A stretch of DNA of 64,000 nucleotides from Pseudo-nitzschia pungens (Eukaryota > Bacillariophyta > Bacillariophyceae > Bacillariales > Bacillariaceae): NCBI GenBank assembly GCA_037355855.1, contig CM074759.1, forward strand, positions 8,494,001-8,558,000, given 5' to 3'. How positions within the stretch are numbered: position 1 is the first letter of the stretch; every line of letters starts with the position of its first letter. Shown piece after piece: positions 1 to 9,888 of this stretch. The notes beneath the pieces are model-generated. The model saw only the letters and a list, made by a program, of their open reading frames with translations, made no database searches and was not told the origin of the DNA. The translations under genes and the position numbers were made by a program.

Positions 1-382
1 ATGGCAGGAACATTCACACCAAACGCCTCCTCCTCTAGTATCCAGGGTGGAGCTTTTGATCTAAACTTGCATGAAACGGAATTGGTTAGTCCGCTAACCG
101 TCGCTCCCAAATCAGCCCGGCTATCCAGACGACGGCGGTAGCAGCGAGCAAAACGACAACTGAATGGAGTTCGATATGGAATTCATGGGTCAACAAAGAA
201 ATTTGCAAAATCCGTGAAGAGGAGCACTTGCGACAAGCTCAACGCGCCATGTCTGAATCCAACGGTATCAATGCATAAGTGAGTTGAATGTTTATTCTCC
301 GCACTTGTGTATTCATTTTCTTCTTATTAATATATTATATAGAATTGCAACAGTAAATGCGAAGTAATTCAAAACTGCATCA
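1..382 (+). other. Spacer with a short open tail of unknown origin
   Basis: No complete gene is visible. An open frame without an obvious start runs from about 90 to a stop at 278 and reads like protein near its end (key stretch WNSWVNKEICKIREEEH). It could be the last exon of a gene entering from the left, or chance. A 46-codon ATG frame at 1-141 in another phase overlaps it. I do not recognise either. Confidence 0.2.
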
Positions 383-521
383 ATGATTCAACTACGTAGA
401 ATATGCAACCCAATCAAAAGCACTTGGTCGTTTAGACTCGGCATTCGGAATTACAAAACTGTTTCCACCTGTGATCCCTTTCAACTGTATCCGATACGTT
501 TGCGGCATGTTCAACCCATTA

Positions 522-1180
522 TCATTCCATGGCTCTCTGCAACTCCAGCAAGATTCTTCTCGTCCTCTTTCCTCCAATCATGTCTAGACCCGCCGCGGTC
601 ATGCAATACGCAAAGGAAACAACCTTGTCACGGTCCCACAAGCTCATGCTCCCGCCCAGGCCTCCCCAGCCCTCGAAATTTCCAAGGCAGGGGAGGGACC
701 GGTCCCGGGAGGCGGATACTTCTCGGCGGAACCGAGCAAGTCCTCCAGGACCTCCACGTCGGAAATGGTCTCCGGGCCAATGAAAACCGTGTCCCTCGGA
801 TAGTCCGTCGAGTTGGGATCCACGACAAAGGGGACCCCGCCCGAGTGGCGCATTACGTCCGCCACGGTGACGTTGTGCTTTCCGTTGGTTCCAAACTCCG
901 GCCAATGGTCGGCCACCCTATCGTCGTAGGAGACCAGGCCCCGGTCCACGAGCATGGCCATTGCAATGGCTTCCAGGTTCTTTCCGCTGGACCAGATGCA
1001 CTGCAATGTGTCCCCGTCGTAGCCGTCGCCCTCCGCTCCTGTTTCTGCTGCTATTTCGGGGGCATATCCGTAGAGGTCCACCACCTTTTCTCCCTTTTCG
1101 TAGACGACCAGCTGGGCTCCCAGCTCCAGCCTCTCGGCCAAATTCTCCTCAAAGGCATAGCGGACGTAAGTTTTTATCAT
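522..1180 (-). pseudogene. Internally deleted beta-lactamase-related serine hydrolase
   Basis: The first 155 or so codons from the ATG at 1180 match the N-terminal half of class-C beta-lactamase-related hydrolases (the LACTB / eukaryotic esterase type). Visible motifs are a hydrophobic strand with VVYEKGEKVVDL, the SxxK nucleophile motif in WSSGKNLEA, then LVDRGLVSYDDRVADHWPEF and the RHSGG turn. After PPPGTGPSP near 700 the frame changes and the text jumps directly to the family C-terminal end, GGSMSLWDRDKVVSFAY through ILLELQRAME, with a stop at 522. Family members are about 380-450 residues; here roughly 200 residues of the middle, including the Tyr motif region, are missing. An active enzyme is not expected. 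The plus-strand open frame over the same bases is its shadow. Confidence 0.75.
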
Positions 1181-1406
1181 GATGTAGTACTAGTACTCAA
1201 TAAGGGCCCACAATAAGGGCCCAGCATCCTGTCTAGCATCATACTCTTTAGTATAATTTTCAAAATTTCTACTCTCCTGTACCCATTTCTTTTGTCCTGA
1301 CACGACATGCATCTGTTATTGCTGCTACAACCCCTTTCAAGCCCCCGTCACCAGATACGTCAATTGTTTCAATGCAAATACCCTCCATATCTTTTGATCC
1401 AATCAA

Positions 1407-1802
1407 GCTCACCTGTCTCAAAAATCAACGGCATTTCAGAACACTGCTTTCCCGAATCGACGGCATTTTTGACCAACGCAGCCCCATACAACCTCCATCA
1501 CCTCCAGCATCTCCAATCCTGAATCTCCAAATACAGCTGTAATACCACCTGTATTTCCCAAGGCATATAAACCTCCTGTTCTTTTGCCTCTCAAGTTTTG
1601 TTGGATACTCCTTTTAACAACAAGCGTGTTTTTCGATTGACAACAGCGTTTCGCACAACAACGACGTTTTGGAACAATGATTTCCCAACTTTTATCAACC
1701 TGTCTCAAAAATCAACGGCATTTCAGAACATTGCTTTCCCGAATTGACGGCATTTTCGACCAACACAGCCCCATAAAACCTCCATCACCCCCAGCATCTG
1801 CA
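1407..1802. repeat. Two direct copies of a ~110-bp segment
   Basis: The segment starting CTGTCTCAAAAATCAACGGC occurs at about 1410-1516 and again at about 1696-1802, with a few substitutions. The right arm has only the outer copy (63780-63890), so the inner copy appears private to the left arm. Confidence 0.75.
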
Positions 1803-2254
1803 ATTTCCTGTCTTCCAGTGACGCTAAGTCTTTACATGCAACGATGCCAAACCCTACCACGACCAACAATGCTACCTACGGAATTATTACAAGCTGTCCC
1901 CTCCACGACTTCAATGTTGTTTACTCGGGAGTTTAGGACATTTTGACCAAGAGTTAAACCCATAGTATTGATAAAATTAGTACATCATTCAGATACAACG
2001 TGGTTTATTATTGATGCACGGCATAACATTATTGATTGATAAAATGAAAAGAGCTGATAATTAATAGATAAGATATAGTATGAACTCACAATCCAAGGCA
2101 TTCGGCCGCCAATGACCATAGTAATAGATGAGAATCGAAAATGGTTCTCACAAATGAAAGAACCAATGGATGAATTGCAAACAGAAACCACCACCACCAC
2201 CAGTGGGAAAAAGTAACTTCATCTCATCGCGAACGAGGGAATGAGACACATGCC

Positions 2255-4901
2255 TCACATGATTGCCACGACAATCAAAAGCAACAGGGCACCCACACAA
2301 CTGACCATGGATGCGCCTGCACTCAGGCTTGCAACATTTTTGGTGTCAAGAACAATGGTGGTGGAAAAGGGACTGCTGGTCTTGCTGTCCTCTTGGAGGA
2401 GACGCTGACGCGGTGGGTCTGTGCTTGCTTTGTCATTTTTGATCAGAGCCACCTTACCAGTGCACTCAAAGGAGGTTTTCGTCTTGTCTACAAAGAATCC
2501 TGCCGTGACAAGGCTCGTAAAGCCTTTAGCGTGGACTCCAGCAGGCTTTCCGTCCTTATCAAGGGCAGTTGACATATCACTCAACTCTTTGGTCAGACTG
2601 TCTTGAACGACCGAACCACTGATCACGGTTCGAGTAAAAGCAACACCATCGGTACAAACTACCGACTCAAAACTTGTGACAGAGTACCCATTGCTGATGG
2701 CATTTGGATCCGGACGAACACAGATACCAAATTCATCACCCATCTTAAACTGGGTATCGGCGTTTCTGGAAGGGGCACACAAGAAACTCTCAACATTCAC
2801 AGAGTTGGTGACGGTGCCAATCTGCTCTCCACCTTCACCGTCAAACGCAATGGTCACTGTCTGAACAAAATCAGAAGAGAGATTTCCTTCCATTTTTACA
2901 GTCAGCGTGAAGGACGTTTCAACAACAGAAACATACTTGGATTCCAAAGATCCATCATAGTCTGTCTTTTTTGCCACTGTGGTACCTGCAACAGAGATCA
3001 TGCAAATTCATGGGAAAACAAGAAAGTTAGGTGAGAAAGCCCTGTCCTGTCGAGGTTGACAAGGTTGCCTCAAACTCTTGTTGCAGATTCAGTTTGAACT
3101 CACAGATCTTAATTTGGCCGGCATCTGAGTTGTAGGCTGGGGTGTTCACAAGGTTTGTGACGTCAATAACATATTGAGCTTTGTCTGCAAATCCCAATAA
3201 AAGAAAAAATGGAATTCCTTCCAGTGAGAAACAATATTGTGACAACATGTCTCACGAAGCAGAGAACAAGAATAGCAAATTAACTTACATGTTGAAGTGC
3301 TGTCTTCAGCGTTGTCTTTGACTTTGGTGACAGTCGGAGTGGTCACAGAGTTCAGAGGAGTGCCTTGGGTGCAGGGAGCGCCATCTGCTACATTGTAGAA
3401 CAGTTCCAGAGCGATGTGATCTTCATTTTTTGCTCTGAAGAAGGTTTCGATAGTGACTGGACTATCATTGTTCACTTTGGCATATTGGCCTTCCTCATTT
3501 TTGGCACGTTCAACCTTGTATATGCTGAAGGGCTTTGGAAGTGTCGTGGAGCATTGATGAAAATCATACTGACACCAAGTTGTGTCATCTGAGGAAGGAT
3601 CAATTTTGGCAGGACATGCAGAGTTTTGAAACATGCTGGTAGTGTTTATCCCTGTAGGTACCTTTGCTGGCCATGTTCCCAAACATTGATTGAAAGCTTG
3701 TGCGTACTTAAACATGTTAAACATGCTTCCAACTTTCGATACATCCCATTCGTTGACAGTCTGGTTGAAGGCTTTTGCCATACAAAACATTCCCTCCATC
3801 ACTTCAACTTTCGAAACATCCCAACTGTTGATAGGCTGGTTGAAGGCTTTTGCATTGTAAAACATAGATGTCATATCTAAAACCTGAGACACATCCCATT
3901 CGTTGACAGGCTGGTTGAAGGCCTCTGTGCTATCAAACATTCCAATCATGTCTAAAACTTGAGACACATTCCATTCGTTGATAGGCTGGTTGAAGGCAGC
4001 TGCATAAAAAAACATGCCTGCCATATCTGAAACTTTAGAAACATCCCATTCGTTGACAGTCTGGTTGAAGGCTTTTGCTTCATAAAACATATACTCCATG
4101 TATTTAACTTCTGATACATTCCATTCGTTGACAGGCTGGTTGAAGAGATGTGCCTGGGAAAACATATACTCCATGTCTTCAACTTTAGACACATCCCAAC
4201 ACTTCAAAGGTTCATTGAAACTTTTTTGTTGGTAAAACATATTGGTCATATCCGTGACTTCACCAACCTTCCAGCAGTTGATTGGCTTCTGAGAATTGAA
4301 GCCACATGATTCACTGGTACAGTATTGTCGAATGGCAGTATACAGACTCTGTCGGTCTTTAAACACAGGCAGTTCAGTGAACCTTGTACAGTACGTTTCG
4401 CAGTCCTGGGTTTCTTCAAGATCACGTTCAGACATCAAAAACTCATCCTCCAACAAACTGTCTTCAATCGCCTTCACTTGTCTCATCTGGAAGAAGGTTC
4501 TTCTCCAAGATACCAAGGTCCGAGAAATGGGTCGGATCCATGTCTTGGTTCTTTGCATTGTCGTCGTCCGATGGTGTAGTCAATGGAACATTCTTCAACA
4601 TAGTTTCCGAGGGACTCAAAACAAACTCCGACCAGACACTTGGCGATTCCATAGATACCAGTTCAGACTCGCCGATCTCGGTGGGAATCAACAAAGTGCC
4701 GTCCTCTTGTTTCACCGCATCTGTCTTGGTAATCTTGGCCCAAGCTCTTGGAGATTCCGCAGGTGCCAATTCATGATTGCCATAGTTGCCAGGGTTGATA
4801 AAATCACTTGGACTGCCAATGCCATCATCGTGTTTGACGATGTTGGCATCCACCGAAGGAAGTGCTGCAATAGCTGCAAGGACAGAAGTTTCAAAGCGCA
4901 T
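2255..4901 (-). CDS. DUF285 (BspA-type repeat) surface protein with C-terminal ectodomain; frame break near 4483
   Basis: This is a predicted secreted or membrane-anchored cell-surface protein. The ATG at 4901 opens a signal peptide (MRFETSVLAAIAALPSVDA). A charged linker follows, then a Cys-rich lead-in (QDCETYC, SESCGF). Next come eight ~24-residue DUF285/BspA repeats of the type AFNQPVNEWDVSKVxDMxxMF, a cap FNQCLGTWPAKVPTG, then an ectodomain (VERAKNEEGQY to about CTGKVALIK) and a C-terminal hydrophobic segment ending LLLLIVVAIM at 2255. Two GT-AG introns fit: 3186-3288, and 2986-3103, which splits a Cys codon T|GT. One extra G near 4483, compared with the copy at 59319, shifts the frame after ILEKNLLPDE; all other parts are open. 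DUF285 repeats are leucine-rich-repeat-like and known from bacterial and protist surface proteins. Ligand and role are unknown. Confidence 0.75.
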
Positions 4902-5245
4902 GGTGAATGGATAGTTTCGGTGTGTTGACTGCAGTTTTGAAAATAAAATGGAATCATACAAAGCAAGGACAAGTGTTAGAAATAATGTTTGTCAATATGA
5001 ATGATGAAAAAAGTATGCCGTGTTGAGGTCTGGATGAGAAAATGGCATTGCATGGCATGGCATTCGTGGTTCTTAGGTCAGAGGGGTCAATTACACTCCA
5101 CTGGTAGTTCCGTACGAGAACATGATTTTATCGGTATGTATGGTAACAGGTACCACGGTACATTCTCATCAAACGACGATTGATTGATTCGCATGGAATC
5201 ACGGAACTTTCAAAACAAAGACGCCGTGACTGTCTTCGCATCGAA

Positions 5246-5420
5246 ATGACGACAACGAATCGTTAAAAAAAGAAGGCATCAGCAAAACAGGCATTTCAAA
5301 AACTTGGTGCGGACAAGTATATCAATGAACTGTTTGGAAAAGAGATCGAAGAAGGGATCGGCAATGACGTCGATGAAGGCCCGAGCAAAGACAGTCATCA
5401 CAATAAGCAACGAAACCACT
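5246..5420 (+). pseudogene. Remnant of a small charged ORF, cut by an LTR fragment
   Basis: From the ATG at 5246 the frame reads MTTTNR, then TAA, then continues without another stop as KKKASAKQAFQKLGADKYIN to EGIGNDVDEGPSKDS. An LTR fragment starting near 5423 breaks it. The mate at 58390-58680 has the same ATG, the same TAA at codon 7, and a longer uninterrupted remainder. I do not recognise the product. Confidence 0.4.
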
Positions 5421-5422
5421 TT

Positions 5423-5647
5423 TCAAATCAGAGTTAAACTAAAGATGTGAGGACAGCAAACTTGTCGAGGATTCGACGTTGCTGTCTTGTTCGTGCTACC
5501 AGGGGTTCTGCTTGCTGTTCGTGTACAAGCAGTACTGGAACCCAGTAGAAAACGTTATTCGTGCACGATACGTGCATGAAAATATTCAACGTGTGATTGG
5601 ATTGAATCCAGTCATGAATCGTGTTACGGTACGTTTACAATTTAACA
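5423..5647 (+). mobile_element. 5'-truncated LTR fragment
   Basis: It matches the 3' half of the LTR seen complete at 24841-25342 and 63090-63597, from CAAATCAGAGTTAAACTAAA to the terminal TTTAACA. It sits inside the small ORF remnant of the left arm and is absent at the corresponding site of the right arm (58440-58500), so the two arms have separate insertion histories here. Confidence 0.8.
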
Positions 5648-5989
5648 GCCGAGAGTGTGAAGGATGGTCGATGGGAGAAAGATGGAGCGTTGGCCATGGT
5701 ACAAAGCTCGTGCGCATTGTTTCATGTCGACTTACAACAAAGGTGAAAGGGTACGGTTGAGTTGAATCTATTTCGAAATGAAGAAAGTGAGGATTGTGAT
5801 ATCGTAAAATAATGAAAAAAATCTCGGCAACACTCATTCGGAATCGGGCACAGTGTACCGACGTTTGCAAGCAAACATAACGAAGAGAAGATAACGAAGA
5901 GAAGGTAAATTACTCTAGAAGTAAACCTTACAAATACGTAGTACCATTAAGTAAGTTATTCTAGTGTACCACGTGGGTGGAGCAAACTT

Positions 5990-6957
5990 GACAAAGGTGT
6001 ACAGTAAGTAAAAATTGAGAGAAGATCGATCGCACAACAAAGTTTTCATTGATTAAGTACAGGAAACAAAAAGGGGCGGGAAGCATAAGTAATGTCAGAA
6101 ACATGTACTTCGTAATCAGTATTTTCAAAAACAAAACGATTCCCCGACAGAAGCGCATAGCCCCCGATCGTTGTACGGGACCGTCCCTTTCGTATATCTG
6201 GAAACCAAAAGAACGACCATGAAAATCTTGGAAATAGTAATTATGGCGAGAAACTGTTTTTTGGATGAATATGGATGTTGGCTTACAACGTCGTGTAGTT
6301 GTGTTGATAAAAAATCAAAAGGACGTGGAGAAAAAACATAACAAAGAGAAGGTAACGAAGAGAAGGAAGCATAATTAGTATTTGAAACATTTACTTAGTA
6401 TCATCAACAAAATAGAAAAAGGTGTACAGTAAGTAAAAATTGAGAGAAGATTGATCGGACGAACAAAGTCTTGATCGATCGTCGACAGGAAACAAAAAGG
6501 CATGGGAAGCATAAGTAATTATTTAGTATCAGAAACATTATATTGGTATCATGAACAAAATGATTCCCCGACAGAAGCGCATAGCCTCCGATCGTTGTAC
6601 GGGACCGTCCCTTTCGTATATCTGGAAACCAAGAGAACGACCATGAAAATCTTGGAAATACTAATTATGGCGAGAAACTGTTTTTTTGATGAAGATGGAT
6701 GTTGGCTTACAACGTCGTGTAGTTGTGGTGATAAAAAATCAAAGCGACCCCTGGATCAAAGGACGTGGAGAAAAAACATGACAAAGAGAAGGTAACGAAG
6801 AGAAGGAAGCATAATTAGTATCAGAAACATTTTCTTAGTATCATAAACAAATAGAAAAAGGTGTACAATAAATAAAAATTGAGAGAAGATTGATCGGTCG
6901 AGCATAGTCCTGATTGATCGTGGACAGGAAACAAAAAGGCATGGGAAGCATAAGTAA
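5990..6957. repeat. ~430-bp tandem units, arm-internal
   Basis: A block containing GATTCCCCGACAGAAGCGC, the palindromic-looking GATCGTTGTACGGGACCGTC, and the string GGAAACAAAAAGG recurs at about 6040-6350, 6440-6790 and (partial) 6840-6957. The right arm holds the same family inverted at 57495-58130. Short frames inside it are not convincing genes. Confidence 0.75.
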
Positions 6958-7027
6958 TAGTAATCTTTAGTAAGGTTACGAGTACGTACCGTAACCTTAC
7001 CGGTAATTAGTTTACCCCGGTTCGAAA

Positions 7028-7816
7028 CAGGGGTCATAATATAAAGGGGTATGCCACGATGCGCGCTCCAGTACAAAAACTTCGTTCGAATCTGGAAAAA
7101 AAAATTACCTATGCGTGGCACAACTAACAAAACCTGTCCCCTCATTTTTTTCTTTCAATTTGTTTTTAACTAACAAACACTAGTTAAAATACCTTAACTT
7201 CAGATAGTAACAACTCAATCAAAAATCAATTCTAATCTCTATTTCAAATACCTTCATTATAGTTTAAAATGTTTTAAACAAGAATATCCAATAATAATGA
7301 GGTTTTGAATGAGTCTAAAGTCATCTATTACTGATACAAGGTTGTAGGCCTTTTTTTGGCTTTTTTCGCGGAAGATACCTGTCTTAGGTATGAAACATAT
7401 GATTACTTTATGGCCTTTTTGGGTGCATGACTGGCAAATTTTGGTGCATGACTGGCGAAGTTGGGTGCATGACTGGAGAAGTCGGATGCATGACTGACAA
7501 TTTGTAGCACGTCTGAAGTAAAAAATGGCCTTCAACTTTGTATCAGTAATAGATGACTTTAGGCTCATTCAAAACCTCATTATTATTGGATATTCTTGTT
7601 TAAAACAGTTTAAACTATAATGCAGGTATTTGAAATAGAGATTAGGATTGATTTTTGATAGAGTTATTACTATCTGAAGTTAAGGTATTTTAACTAGTGT
7701 TTGTTAGTTAAAAACAAATTGGAAAAAAAAATGAGGGGACAGGTTTTGCTATTTGTGCCAGCATGGGTAATTTTTTTTCTCGCGCAGTGGCATACCCCTT
7801 TATATTATGACCCCTG
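7028..7816. mobile_element. Foldback hAT-type MITE, copy 1 (789 bp)
   Basis: The ends are a perfect 30-bp terminal inverted repeat that starts CAGGGGTCATAATATAAAGG (7028-7057 with 7787-7816). The element is flanked by the exact 8-bp direct repeat GTTCGAAA (7020-7027 and 7817-7824). CAGGG-type ends with 8-bp target duplications are the hallmark of hAT transposons. Long inner arms (about 7130-7350 with 7500-7745) make most of it self-complementary. The loop has four GCATGACTGG repeats. There is no transposase, so it would need an autonomous hAT elsewhere. The ORFs predicted across it are a by-product of the arms. Confidence 0.9.
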
Positions 7817-7854
7817 GTTCGAAATACAAGTAATTACCGGTACGTACTCTTACC

Positions 7855-8586
7855 CAGGGGTCATAATAAGAAGGGGTGTGCCACGACGTCTGTCCGTCGT
7901 CCGTGTTCGACGTACAAATACTAGTAAAAAAAAATGGCACTCCATATTCCATGTGTGGTCCAATTTAGAAAAATTTCCCTCAACCTCAATTTTTTTTTTC
8001 CACTTTCACTGCATAATACTAACAAAAACTATTACACTTCAATCTATAACAACTCCATCAAAAATTGTAACAAAACAATATTTGAATATTGTATCTAGCC
8101 CAATTTTTTACAAGGATCATGAATATGTAACTGCTTTTCACTCTAGATGGATGGAAGATAAAGTAATTTATTTGGATGGATGGTCCAAATTTTGGTTCCA
8201 AGTGGAAGCTTTTAATTGAATAAAAATAAAACGGATGACGGACGGACGATCCGATTTTGTACTTTATATTCCAGGTGGAAGGCACAGATCACTGGTAGTT
8301 TGAATCAGCAATATCAGACAGCAGATGGATGTAAACTGAAAAAGGTACTTACTACTTGACTCTCAACTATATACGTGAACTGCATATCAAATTTAAAAGT
8401 TGGAGAGTGATTGGAAGTGTACTTGGTAAGTTGCTTTATCAGGTACACTTTTACTAGTGATATGCAGTAAATTATGAGAAAAAAAAAATTGACTGAGGGA
8501 AATTTTTCTATTTTGGACCACACATGGAATATGAATTGCCGATTTTTAGTGATCGTGGCGTACCCCTTCTTATATTATGACCCCTG
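7855..8586. mobile_element. hAT-type MITE, second family with the same ends (732 bp)
   Basis: The terminal inverted repeats start CAGGGGTCATAATAAGAAGG on the left and mirror it on the right, nearly identical to those of the neighbour at 7028-7816. The exact 8-bp duplication CTCTTACC flanks it (7847-7854 and 8587-8594). Inner arms share ATTCCATGTGTGGTCCAATT-type sequence (7945 with 8520) but the interior is unrelated to the first MITE. No coding capacity is seen. Confidence 0.88.
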
Positions 8587-8594
8587 CTCTTACC

Positions 8595-9888
8595 GTACTT
8601 CGTAATTTATCAAAAGAACATTCAAAATTTGCAGAATTCAATAGTAAGGTTACTGTAAGCTCACACTTTCCTGTTCCACGAGACACATAAGAAAAATACT
8701 GATCCGGGAGATCGCGATAACCTTAATTACTCGTAATTACTATCACACGAGAAAAGTCCTGTGCGATAGTGTTTTTGATGATCTTCTTGGAAACGAACCG
8801 GGCCGTTCAACGTTTATGTTGATGCTTTCTTTCGGTTGAGAGTCTCGAACCTTTTGCACAATTCTATGCAGTGTAGAGTAATTACGGGTATTAACCTTAC
8901 CTCCGGTCGATTCGAAATCCGAAACGATCCCTTGTGTTTCGGTCGATTCGAAAGGGATCGATGAGTAAGGTATGGAACGTGCTGTACGTAACTTACTTGT
9001 ACGGTACTCGTATTCTTTCCGTGCCGAGACATCAAACACGAACATTCGTCCGCTACACGCGATAAGCACAGTAGGTCGTGTCGAGAGGAGGCTTGCATTT
9101 TGTTCTCGTTGAAAACAAAGCAACGGCAGTTGGAGATTGCTGCTGCTTTCGTTTTTCGTGGATAGAAACTACGTGTACGTGTACGTGTACGTGTAGAGAT
9201 TTCGTATCCTTCCAATGCGAGTGAGTCCTGTCTGCGTATTACCTGTTTGCTTGCCTCCGGACGAATCGCATCGCATCGCATCGCATCGATTCCGTTTCCG
9301 ATTTCCGATTTCCATACGAGACACGGGACAAGCGACACGGAAAGTCATTTTTTGGGTTCGGTCGAATTTCGAGCGATTCGCTGATGCATTTTGATTGAAG
9401 TGTGGTTTCGGAGGCAAGGATTCGATTCGATTTGGTTCCGGAGGAGCAAATCCGGACTCTCGAAACCAACCGCATCGAATGAAGAATGAAATGAAATGAA
9501 ATGAAATGACTGAAAACTAGACACCGCAGCTGCTGTGGCAAACCAAACTGGTCGCATGCAACGAACAAAAAAAACTCCGGTCGAGTTCGTCCATTGTTCG
9601 CTAGGCGCGAAGCAGAGGGAGTGAGCAACGTCGCGTCCTATCCTGGGTAATCTTATCGTATTACAGTACTACCAGTGCTATTATAATATTATAATATTAT
9701 AGATTATTGTGAAAAGGGAAAAAAATAAATCTTGCTTTGTTCGGTGCTTGTTGCTGTTGCTGCCGCTGCCGCTGCTGATACAGCACCGTGTTTTCTTGCT
9801 CATCTCGTGAAACGGTTGGGTTGCAACCGTGAAACGGTTGGTTTGCAACGCGGTTGCTCTTTGCCGTTCTCGGTTGCGTTGCGTTGCG
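8595..9888. other. Spacer with microsatellites
   Basis: No supported gene. It contains runs of ACGTGT (9172-9195), GCATC (9265-9290) and GAAAT (9487-9508). Minus-strand frames at 8743-9628 overlap each other, have biased composition and no recognisable motif, so I leave them out. GTAAGGTTAC-like words are common at 8640-8990. Confidence 0.6.

Larger units (their letters stand above)
1303..6957 (-). repeat. Left arm of a large inverted duplication (mate 57495-64000)
   Basis: Read on the minus strand, this segment follows the plus strand of 57495-64000 in order and with high similarity. Shared parts are the terminal 400 bp (1303-1690 with 63600-63997), the spacer at 1800-2250 with 61800-62280, the whole DUF285 gene (2255-4901 with 59319-61798), the upstream region with CATGGCATGGCATTCGTGG (5060 with 59160), a small ORF remnant (5246 with 58680), and the 430-bp tandem units (5990-6957 with 57495-58130). 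Differences are LTR insertions (5423-5647 here, 62556-63597 there), repeat copy number, and small indels. The right arm is cut by the window edge, so the outer limit is unknown. Confidence 0.9.

Noticed and set aside
383..1216. 277-codon plus-strand frame
   Set aside because: Shadow of the beta-lactamase-like sequence on the minus strand, which has recognisable motifs.
7701..8219. 172-codon plus-strand frame
   Set aside because: It runs from the end of one hAT MITE into the next, across both target duplications, so it cannot be an ancestral gene.
8743..9628. Several overlapping minus-strand frames of 80-170 codons
   Set aside because: Three frames are open at once over simple repeats; no motif and no conserved look.
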